Positions 33,341 through 38,827 of a stretch of 38,827 bases of DNA are shown here, one piece after another. The notes under the pieces are model-generated. The model saw only the letters and a list, made by a program, of their open reading frames with translations, was not told the origin of the DNA and ran no database searches. Source of the stretch: an uncultured Mollicutes bacterium (GTDB lineage Bacteria > Bacillota_I > Bacilli_A > Acholeplasmatales > Anaeroplasmataceae); contig UQGR01000016.1 in NCBI GenBank assembly GCA_900540705.1, positions 1 through 38,827 of the forward strand, given 5' to 3'. The position numbers were made by a program, and so were the translations under genes. Each line of letters begins with the position of its first letter. The first letter of the stretch is position 1.

Positions 33341-33693
33341 CAGAGGAAAACCTTTTGGTGGGAAAGCTGATTGCTTTATGCAATGGCCTAGATGAGGTGG
33401 AGGATTCTAAAGAATTAGAGGATTTTGTTAGAAGATCCCTTTTGGCAATTCAGAGAGATCAAGGTTTGAAACCTCTCATTTTAGAGGCAGAAGAGCTCAA
33501 GAAAAACTATTTGGCTTCCTGCTTGATTTGTAAGGTGAAATGCGGAAGAACGGAAGATTTCTCTATAAATTCTATTCTTCCAGAGGAAATAAGAAATAAA
33601 AAAATAGAAAAATATAGACAGTGGATGAGCCTCTATGAGGCACATATGTCTTTTCAAGATATTGTGTATCATCTGACCAGTTTAAGCTGGTAA
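33331..33693 (+). CDS. Small Cys-containing protein of unknown function
   Basis: 120 residues from GTG 33331, with AAAGGAG (33314-33320) about 10 bases upstream inside the previous gene. Mostly helical and charged; in the middle is CLICKVKCGRTEDFSI, a CxxCxxxC cluster that could bind metal or an Fe-S cluster. I do not recognise the family; the Cys pattern vaguely recalls the N-terminal region of hydroxylamine reductase (hybrid-cluster protein), but no other part does. Its 10-base overlap with the Fe-S protein suggests a two-subunit unit. Confidence 0.75.
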   Translation: MLLAEENLLVGKLIALCNGLDEVEDSKELEDFVRRSLLAIQRDQGLKPLILEAEELKKNYLASCLICKVKCGRTEDFSINSILPEEIRNKKIEKYRQWMSLYEAHMSFQDIVYHLTSLSW

Positions 33694-33710
33694 CAGAAAG
33701 GAAGTAGTTT

Positions 33711-34331
33711 ATGACAACATTACAAATTGTAGGAAATGTATTGACAGGGATTGGAATGTTTTTATTTTTCCTAAGCTCATTTTTAAAAAATAAAAATAAG
33801 ATTGTTCTTCTTCAAACAGGAAATCACGCCTTAAGCTCCATTGGAGAGATATGCTTGACTCAGTATTCTGGCTCCATCCAGGATGCTGTCAGTGTAGTAA
33901 GAAACATTTGCATTCTATTTAAAAAGAATACCAAGATATCTAATATTATCTTCATCCTTTTGGGTCTTGGCTTAGGAATTTTAGGAATTATACTCAATGT
34001 TTTTGTTTTTAAAAGCATAGAAGCTTCTAAAATATGGCTAGAAATTTTACCTATTTTTGCCTCTTTACAATACTCTATTGTTATATTATTGCCAAATATC
34101 AAGGTTCCTTATATTAAGGCTTCTATGTCTGTTTCCTGTGTATGCTGGACAATTTATGGCTTATTTTTGAAAAACTACTCTATGGTTGTTTCCAACATCA
34201 TCATCTTTTTAGTGGCTATCATTTCTGTGATTTTATATTTTATTCAGTTGAAAAAACAGAAACAATCTGTTCCTCAGGAGGAACAACCCTTAGATACATC
34301 TCCAAAAGAGGCTGAGCAGGATTCATTTTAA
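33711..34331 (+). CDS. YgjV-like membrane protein
   Basis: 206 residues with about six hydrophobic helices: NVLTGIGMFLFFLSSFL, the 75-100 segment IIFILLGLGLGILGIILNVFVF, then 113-130, 135-152 and 158-178. The N-terminal order (helix, KNKNKIVLLQTGNHALSSIG..., GSIQDAVSVVRNICILF) matches the YgjV family of inner membrane proteins, whose function is unknown. A hydrophilic tail of about 30 residues follows (KKQKQSVPQEEQPLD). AGAAAGGAAG precedes the ATG; 17 bases after the previous gene, so possibly in the same operon. Confidence 0.8.
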   Translation: MTTLQIVGNVLTGIGMFLFFLSSFLKNKNKIVLLQTGNHALSSIGEICLTQYSGSIQDAVSVVRNICILFKKNTKISNIIFILLGLGLGILGIILNVFVFKSIEASKIWLEILPIFASLQYSIVILLPNIKVPYIKASMSVSCVCWTIYGLFLKNYSMVVSNIIIFLVAIISVILYFIQLKKQKQSVPQEEQPLDTSPKEAEQDSF

Positions 34332-34342
34332 GGATAAAATAG

Positions 34343-34367
34343 AAGGATTCGTAAGAAATCCTTTTTT
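34343..34367 (+). terminator. Terminator after the YgjV-like gene
   Basis: 7-bp stem AAGGATT / AATCCTT with a 7-base loop and a T-run. Confidence 0.85.
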
Positions 34368-34386
34368 CCTATTATTATGTAAAAAA

Positions 34387-34397
34387 TATGATATAAT
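34387..34397 (+). promoter_or_regulatory. Extended -10 promoter of the MarR gene
   Basis: TATGATATAAT (TGa + TATAAT) 28 bases before the start codon; no clear -35. Confidence 0.6.
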
Positions 34398-34424
34398 ACT
34401 TTTTAGAAATTAGGTGGTGGTATT

Positions 34425-34844
34425 ATGGATAAGAAGGAAGAACTAATCAAGTCCTGGATTCGTCTTACTGCGATGATAAGAAATAACCGAATTACAAAAA
34501 ATTATAATGAAGCAATCATTTTAAACCTTGCGTATGAGGCATATCAAAGGAATGAGGGCATATATTTACAGGATATTTTATCGTTCACACATATGCTAAA
34601 ATCCTTAGCGAATCGTACCATCAACCAATTGGTGGCTGCAGGTTTTGTCTACCGAAAAAAGGCTCCAGGATCTAATCGACAAATCATTTATTTCGCTGCT
34701 GAAAAGGAAGAAGCCTATTTATCTATGCATCAAGAAATCCTAAAGAAGGTGGAAGCTATAACGCAAATTGTTGGAGAACAGGATTTAGAAATATTTATCT
34801 CCATCGTCAAAAGATTGAGTGATGGAATGGAAAAAATAAAATGA
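34425..34844 (+). CDS. MarR-family transcriptional regulator
   Basis: 139 residues. Winged helix: NEAIILNLAYEAYQ (helix 1-2), LQDILSFTHMLKSLANRTINQLVAAGFVYRKKAPGSNRQIIYFAAEKE (recognition helix and wing), then a long C-terminal dimerisation helix. Start ATG has AGGTGGTGG upstream. It is alone between terminators, transcribed toward hup but with a separate promoter in between; target genes are not evident. Confidence 0.92.
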   Translation: MDKKEELIKSWIRLTAMIRNNRITKNYNEAIILNLAYEAYQRNEGIYLQDILSFTHMLKSLANRTINQLVAAGFVYRKKAPGSNRQIIYFAAEKEEAYLSMHQEILKKVEAITQIVGEQDLEIFISIVKRLSDGMEKIK

Positions 34845-34863
34845 TTGTTTATTTTGTCTTTTT
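34833..34863 (+). terminator. Weak terminator after the MarR gene
   Basis: AT-only 8-bp stem AAAATAAA / TTTATTTT with 7-base loop, then GTCTTTTT; overlaps the stop codon. Read-through into hup is plausible. Confidence 0.45.
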
Positions 34864-34884
34864 CCCTATAGATTTTATAAAAAT

Positions 34885-34895
34885 TATGATATAAT
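34885..34895 (+). promoter_or_regulatory. Extended -10 promoter of hup
   Basis: TATGATATAAT, identical to the promoters at 30007 and 34387; no clear -35. Confidence 0.6.
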
Positions 34896-34927
34896 TTGAA
34901 GGAAAATGGATTTTGGAGGAGTTTTTT

Positions 34928-35206
34928 ATGAATAAGCCTGAATTAGTAAACTCGATTGCAGAAAAAGTAAATACGACCAAGAAGCAAGCAGAGGATATGG
35001 TAGCTGCGTTATTTGACACAATTATGGATGCTTTAGCTAAAGGGGATAAGGTAGTCATTTCTGGGTTTGGAACCTTTGAGGTACATGAGAGAGCCAATCG
35101 AGTGGGAAGAAATCCTCAAACAGGAGAAGAAATGCTGATTGATGGTTCTAAGGCTCCAGTATTTAAATCTGCCAAGGTTTTTAAAGATTTTATCAATAGG
35201 GCTTAA
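34928..35206 (+). CDS. hup: HU-family nucleoid DNA-binding protein
   Basis: 92 residues. Bends and compacts DNA as a dimer. Classic HU: MNKPELVNSIAEKVNTTKKQAE, the VVISGFGTFEVHERANRVGRNPQTGEE arm with the intercalating Asn-Pro, and SKAPVFKSAKVFKDFIN. ATG 34928 is chosen because TTGGAGGAG lies 8 bases upstream; the in-frame ATG 15 bases before would lie over that site. Three bases after its stop an ankyrin-repeat gene starts. Confidence 0.97.
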   Translation: MNKPELVNSIAEKVNTTKKQAEDMVAALFDTIMDALAKGDKVVISGFGTFEVHERANRVGRNPQTGEEMLIDGSKAPVFKSAKVFKDFINRA

Positions 35207-35209
35207 TTT

Positions 35210-36199
35210 ATGAATCCTTTTAATTATGTAATTGAAAATGATATAGAGGGCTTAAATTCTTATTTGGAGTTTGGAAATATCAATGCTACAGATGAGAAGG
35301 GAATGTCTTTATTGCATTATGCCATAAAGCTTCATAATAATGAAATTGTTCAAATACTTTTAAAGTCCTATATCAATCCTGATATTCAGGATCAGTATGG
35401 AAATACTAGCTTTCATTATGCCGTTTTATATAATCGTCTTGGATATTTAAAAATGCTTTTTAAAACGGGAGGAAATCCATTAATAAAAAATCATTTAGGA
35501 CAAACTCCTCTTTATTTGGCCTGTCTTTATGCAAGAGAAAAGATGGTATATCTATACATGGAAACCTTTCCCTTGGATTTGTCGGAAAAGGATTTTAATC
35601 AAGAAACTATGTTTTTGGCTCTCATTCGTTCTAGAAATTTGAAGCTTATAGAAAGCCTAGGTGGTTATGAGTCTCTTCTAGAGGTGCCCAATTATTTAGG
35701 AAATACGCCTCTCATCCTTGCCTGTGAAAAAAACAGTAAGGCTGTGGTAGAATTTTTACTTGCTAGAGGTGTATTTGTCCATACCAAAAACCATTTGGGA
35801 GAGACCGCTTTTTTTATGGCTGTAAAAAATAATAATATAGAAATTATGGAGCTTTTACTAAAAAAGGGAGCTTTAGTAGATATGAAGAATAAGGATGGCC
35901 AGACGATCTATGATTTACGATTAAAGAAAAGAACCTTTGAGTATCTAGAAGAGAAATTATCTTTTTTTAGTGCTAGCTCCTATCATAGACGTTATCCGTT
36001 ACATTACGCCATAATCCATCAAAACGAGAAGGGGATAGAAGCTAACCTCCTTTTAAAAAATGTAGAACGAACTGATGATTTTGGTTATACTCCCCTAATG
36101 CTTGCTGAAAAGCTAATGGATGGAAGGACGATAAAAAAAATTAAGGCGATGCATTCTAAAATAAAAGTAGCGGCTTTTCAGTCTAAGTCATTGAAATAA
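35210..36199 (+). CDS. Ankyrin-repeat protein
   Basis: 329 residues, almost entirely ankyrin repeats, about seven or eight of ~33 residues: NGxTPLHxA-type motifs at DEKGMSLLHYAIKL, DQYGNTSFHYAVLY, NHLGQTPLYLACLY, NYLGNTPLILACEK, NHLGETAFFMAVKN, KDGQTIYDL, RRYPLHYAIIHQ and DDFGYTPLMLAEK, with a degenerate one at about 128-160. No signal peptide or enzyme domain, so a cytoplasmic protein-binding scaffold. The closeness to hup (3 bases) means translational coupling and a shared transcript; whether it acts on HU or DNA is not shown by the sequence. Confidence 0.9.
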   Translation: MNPFNYVIENDIEGLNSYLEFGNINATDEKGMSLLHYAIKLHNNEIVQILLKSYINPDIQDQYGNTSFHYAVLYNRLGYLKMLFKTGGNPLIKNHLGQTPLYLACLYAREKMVYLYMETFPLDLSEKDFNQETMFLALIRSRNLKLIESLGGYESLLEVPNYLGNTPLILACEKNSKAVVEFLLARGVFVHTKNHLGETAFFMAVKNNNIEIMELLLKKGALVDMKNKDGQTIYDLRLKKRTFEYLEEKLSFFSASSYHRRYPLHYAIIHQNEKGIEANLLLKNVERTDDFGYTPLMLAEKLMDGRTIKKIKAMHSKIKVAAFQSKSLK

Positions 36200-36216
36200 T
36201 TTAAAAATAGTCTATG

Positions 36217-36259
36217 AGGTTGAAAAAGGGATAAATTCATCTTATTTCAACCTTATTTC
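36217..36259 (+). terminator. Terminator of the hup-ankyrin operon
   Basis: 9-bp stem AGGTTGAAA / TTTCAACCT with a 19-base loop, followed by TATTTCTTTT. Confidence 0.75.
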
Positions 36260-36392
36260 TTTTAACGGCAAAAAAGTTTTCTATCTTTAATATATTTGAA
36301 GTATATTGTTATCTGTATGGACTATATTTAAATTTATCTTGCTTCAAAGTATCATATAATAAAAGAGAGTTATATATTTTCCCTAGATAGGC
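36260..36392. other. AT-rich intergenic spacer with nothing recognised
   Basis: Part of the 459-base gap before lysA. It holds no start codon with a ribosome site and no clear gene; an isolated TATAAT at 36355-36360 has no -35 or extension. The rest of the gap is the terminator, promoter and riboswitch listed separately. Confidence 0.5.
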
Positions 36393-36421
36393 TAGACAAA
36401 TATGATAAATTATGATAAAAT
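36393..36421 (+). promoter_or_regulatory. SigA-type promoter of the lysine/DAP operon
   Basis: -35 TAGACA (36393-36398), exactly 17 bases, -10 TAAAAT (36416-36421) within TATGATAAAAT (extended TGa). The predicted transcript start near 36428 is just ahead of the riboswitch. Confidence 0.8.
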
Positions 36422-36434
36422 ATTTTTTGTTAAT

Positions 36435-36600
36435 TTGATATTAGAGGTAGCAATGTAAATGAGTATTCTATGGAGAAGGCATTCTGTGAGATAGAGGAAA
36501 GGTAGCCATTGCCGAATAGCATTTTTAGGCATAGGGATGCTATGGGGATATGGGAAATACCTATATCACTCCTACATATTTATGTAGAGGCGCTAAAATA
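36435..36600 (+). promoter_or_regulatory. Lysine riboswitch (L-box) aptamer
   Basis: Core L-box blocks in order: AGAGGTAGCAA (36443), GAGTA, GAGGAAAGGTAGCCATTGCCGAA, then GGGGATATGGGAAATACC and the closing TATCACTCC. P1 pairs TTAG at the 5' side with CTAA near 36593. Position directly ahead of lysA-dapF-dapA fits. Bound lysine should favour the downstream terminator. Confidence 0.9.
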
Positions 36601-36617
36601 TAAGGAATGAATAGACT

Positions 36618-36644
36618 AGGCGCTTTAGAGCGCTTGTTTTTTTT
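36618..36644 (+). terminator. Riboswitch-controlled terminator
   Basis: 7-bp stem AGGCGCT / AGCGCTT (one G-T pair), TTAG loop, then G and eight T. The left arm AGGCGCT is repeated at 36588-36594, inside the 3' side of the riboswitch, and could serve as the antiterminator partner. Confidence 0.85.
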
Positions 36645-36658
36645 GGAGGTGGATTCTT

Positions 36659-37879
36659 TTGAATTTTAAGGAACTGAAGAGTAAATATGGTACTCCACTT
36701 TATATATACGATGTGGACCATATGAAGCAAATAATCCAAGCATATCAGACCAATTTTAAATCTTCTTTATTTGAGACAGAGATTTTATATGCATCTAAGG
36801 CATTTTGTATCAAGGAAATGCTTAGACTCATCCAAGTAGAAAACTTGTCCTTAGATGTTGTTTCTATGGGGGAACTTTATACTGCTCTAGCTGTCCAGTT
36901 TGCCCCTGCTAAAATCTATTTTCATGGGAACAATAAAAGTGAAGCAGAGCTTAAGGCTGCTTTAGACCATAGGGTTGGCTTTATCGTTCTAGATAACCTT
37001 ATGGAGCTAGAACTTTTAGAACATCTCTGTGAGGTAGAACAGAAGGAAGTAGAGGTCTTGATTCGATTAAATGTTGGAATTGAGGCTCATACGCATAAGT
37101 ATATTGTTACAGCTCATGTGGATTCAAAATTTGGGGTTCTTTACAATTCCTTAGAATATAAGAAAATGCTAGAGGTGATTACTGCATCTAACTATATTCA
37201 TTTGGCTGGCTTCCACTCCCATATTGGGTCTCAAATTTTTGATTTACAGGCCTATCAGGAGGCCATTAAGAAATTAGTTTCCATCTGTAAGGACTTCTCT
37301 TACCCACTTATTCTAAATTTAGGAGGTGGCTTTGGGGTTCATTATACAGATGAGGACAAGCCTGTTCCTTTTGCTATTGTGGCAAGATACTTAATTACTG
37401 AGGTAGAAAAGGCCTTAAAGGAAGAACAGCTAAAGCTAAGACGATTATGTATAGAGCCTGGAAGAAGTATCGTGGCAGAGGCAGGAATGACACTATATAC
37501 GATAGGCTTTATTAAGCAGACTCCGAATAAGCTTTATTATTTCATCGATGGAGGAATGACAGATAATATCCGTCCCGCTCTATATCAGGCAAAATATGAG
37601 GCAGATATAGTGGGAAAAGAAAAAGAAATCAAAAATAGAGTCGTGACTATTGCTGGCAAATGCTGTGAAAGTGGAGATTTAATTATTGAGAATACTTTAC
37701 TTCCAGCGGCTACTACAGGAGATCTTTTAGTGACCTACTCTACAGGAGCCTATGGGTATTCAATGAGCAGTAACTATAATAAGGCTCTTACTCCAGCAGT
37801 AGTTTTTGTAGAGCATGGCGAGGATAGACTCGTTGTAAAGAGACAAACTCTAGAGGAATTGCTAGAAAGGGAGATATGA
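36659..37879 (+). CDS. lysA: Diaminopimelate decarboxylase
   Basis: Last step of lysine synthesis: meso-DAP to L-lysine, PLP-dependent. 406 residues. PLP Lys47 in ILYASKAFCI, HSHIGSQIFD, NLGGGFGVHY, EPGRS, GKCCESGD and GAYGYSMSSNYN, all standard for the fold type III LysA family. The start is TTG 36659, with GGAGGTGG (36645-36652) at the right distance; no ATG or GTG is available nearby. Product order lysA-dapF-dapA under one lysine riboswitch. Overlaps dapF by 4 bases (ATGA). Confidence 0.96.
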   Translation: MNFKELKSKYGTPLYIYDVDHMKQIIQAYQTNFKSSLFETEILYASKAFCIKEMLRLIQVENLSLDVVSMGELYTALAVQFAPAKIYFHGNNKSEAELKAALDHRVGFIVLDNLMELELLEHLCEVEQKEVEVLIRLNVGIEAHTHKYIVTAHVDSKFGVLYNSLEYKKMLEVITASNYIHLAGFHSHIGSQIFDLQAYQEAIKKLVSICKDFSYPLILNLGGGFGVHYTDEDKPVPFAIVARYLITEVEKALKEEQLKLRRLCIEPGRSIVAEAGMTLYTIGFIKQTPNKLYYFIDGGMTDNIRPALYQAKYEADIVGKEKEIKNRVVTIAGKCCESGDLIIENTLLPAATTGDLLVTYSTGAYGYSMSSNYNKALTPAVVFVEHGEDRLVVKRQTLEELLEREI

Positions 37880-38688
37880 TGAACTTTGTAAAGATGCACG
37901 GCTGTGGAAATGATTTTGTCATTATCGAGGATGAAAAAGGCTTCAATTATGAAAAATTAGCAGTAAGCCTCTGTAACCGGAAAACAGGGGTTGGGGCAGA
38001 TGGATTAATCATTGTAAAAAAAAATCCATTGGAAATGATATTTTATAATCAGGATGGCTCTAGAGCGAGTATGTGTGGTAATGGCATTCGCTGTTTTGCT
38101 AGATACTGCTATGAAAAAAAGCTTTGTAAGAGTAAGAAGCTTGAGTGTATTACTCAGGCTGGGACGATGAAAATAGAGATTACTAGTGTCGAGCCATTTC
38201 TATGTAAGGTTGATATGGGACGTCCAAATTTTACCAATCAGATGATTCATGTTTCAGATAATATCAATTCCTTTGGGCGAGTATTGACCATTAAACGGTA
38301 TCATTTGACGATTTATTCTTTCTTTATGGGAACCATTCATACCGTATTATTTGTGGAAAGCTTAGATTCCCAGGTTTTGACCTTGGCAGAGGATATTTGT
38401 AAAAATCCTTTATTCCGCAATCAAACCAATGTAAATTTTGTCAAGGTGATTGATGATAAAACGTTAGAGGTTAAAACCTTTGAGCGGGGAGTTGGCTGGA
38501 CTTTAGCCTGTGGAACTGGAGCGTGTGCAAGTGTAGTTGCAAGTCATAAGCTTGGGCTTACGGGTCCTAAGGTAACTGTGAAGCTTACAATGGGATTTTT
38601 GAATATTGAAATTGGAAAAAGAGAAAATGTTATGATGGAAGGGCCTGCTGTACTTACCTATACAGGGGAACTAAAGGAGTGTGTATAA
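37876..38688 (+). CDS. dapF: Diaminopimelate epimerase
   Basis: Interconverts LL- and meso-DAP, feeding both lysine and the peptidoglycan cross-link. 270 residues. Both catalytic cysteines are visible: MCGNGIRCFARY (Cys67) and LACGTGACASV (Cys212), with MHGCGNDFVI at the N-terminus and the C-terminal GPAVLTYTGE. Start at ATG 37876 or the next ATG 37879; the first overlaps the lysA stop, consistent with coupling. Two bases separate the stop from the dapA start. Confidence 0.97.
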   Translation: MMNFVKMHGCGNDFVIIEDEKGFNYEKLAVSLCNRKTGVGADGLIIVKKNPLEMIFYNQDGSRASMCGNGIRCFARYCYEKKLCKSKKLECITQAGTMKIEITSVEPFLCKVDMGRPNFTNQMIHVSDNINSFGRVLTIKRYHLTIYSFFMGTIHTVLFVESLDSQVLTLAEDICKNPLFRNQTNVNFVKVIDDKTLEVKTFERGVGWTLACGTGACASVVASHKLGLTGPKVTVKLTMGFLNIEIGKRENVMMEGPAVLTYTGELKECV

Positions 38689-38690
38689 AT

Positions 38691-38827
38691 ATGTTAAAGG
38701 GTAGTTATGTGGCACTTGTCACCCCATTTTATGAGGATGGAAGTGTCAACTTTAAAAAGCTAGAAGAGCTGATCGAATATCATATAGAGCATAAGACGGA
38801 TGGTATTGTAGTATTGGGTACGACAGG
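38691..38827 (+). CDS. dapA: 4-hydroxy-tetrahydrodipicolinate synthase, 5' end (cut by window)
   Basis: About 45 residues are present, running off the end. MLKGSYVALVTPFYEDGSV and the closing DGIVVLGTTG are the TIM-barrel beginnings of DapA (the GTTG phosphate/pyruvate site). AAAGGAGTG lies before the ATG. First committed enzyme of the DAP/lysine branch, so the riboswitch controls both entry and exit of the pathway. Confidence 0.93.
   Translation, partial: MLKGSYVALVTPFYEDGSVNFKKLEELIEYHIEHKTDGIVVLGTT

Noticed and set aside
1..38827. CRISPR arrays, insertion sequences, prophage genes, tRNA or rRNA genes
   Set aside because: None found: no regularly spaced repeats, no transposase or integrase motifs, no terminal inverted repeats, and no cloverleaf-like sequence on either strand.

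Overview
The window is a compact, AT-rich chromosomal segment from a low-GC Gram-positive bacterium (Bacillota). Evidence: T-box control of ileS, a lysine riboswitch (L-box) ahead of lysA-dapF-dapA, strong Shine-Dalgarno sites (AGGAGG or the variant AGGTGGTG), many Rho-independent terminators, YneF, the YmfF/YmfH-type M16 pair, PlsY and CotJ spore-coat proteins. A clostridial-type 2[4Fe-4S] ferredoxin and a second Fe-S protein suggest an anaerobe, CotJB/CotJC suggest a spore former, and DapF/LysA suggest meso-DAP peptidoglycan. The Erysipelotrichia-like end of Bacillota is my guess; the sequence here does not settle it. I see no prophage, transposon, CRISPR array, tRNA or rRNA.

Layout. 1-3930: end of a MarR regulator, then two overlapping half-ABC exporters that fit a heterodimer with one degenerate and one canonical ATP site. 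3976-5428: a lipoprotein gene broken by two single-base deletions in A-runs, convergent with a radical SAM gene of the spore photolyase-like family. 5446-8457: T-box(Ile)-ileS. 8475-10817: an unrecognised protein followed by deoC-deoD. 10842-13328: inactive plus active M16 peptidase subunits. 13394-15424: short ssb, then on the minus strand a uracil-DNA glycosylase-like gene and a probable degenerate phospholipase C-like protein. 15596-17030: alpha/alpha-toroid-like protein plus flavodoxin. 17043-17621: yneF(-) and a 55-residue ferredoxin, divergent. 17660-18639: a CotJB with an apparent CotJA segment fused to its N-terminus, then cotJC. 18642-19454: plsY(-). 19476-24656: parE-parC, ParC having a ~220-residue acidic tail. 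24684-29966: two-component system and an MacB/LolD-type ABC exporter whose two promoters share phased TTAAG repeats. 30007-32658: EF-G-like GTPase with an altered G3 motif, coupled to a small kinase-fold protein. 32738-34367: Fe-S protein, small Cys protein and a YgjV-like membrane protein. 34387-36259: MarR, HU and an ankyrin protein 3 nt behind HU. 36393-38827: promoter, lysine riboswitch, lysA, dapF and the start of dapA.

How they work together: most of the window is housekeeping (translation, DNA topology, lipid and lysine/DAP synthesis, deoxynucleoside salvage). The more unusual parts are the self-contained regulator/exporter module at 24684-29868, the HU-ankyrin operon, the CotJA-CotJB-like fusion, the ParC tail, and several small unassigned proteins. 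Function assignments rest on motifs recognised by eye; no database search was possible.
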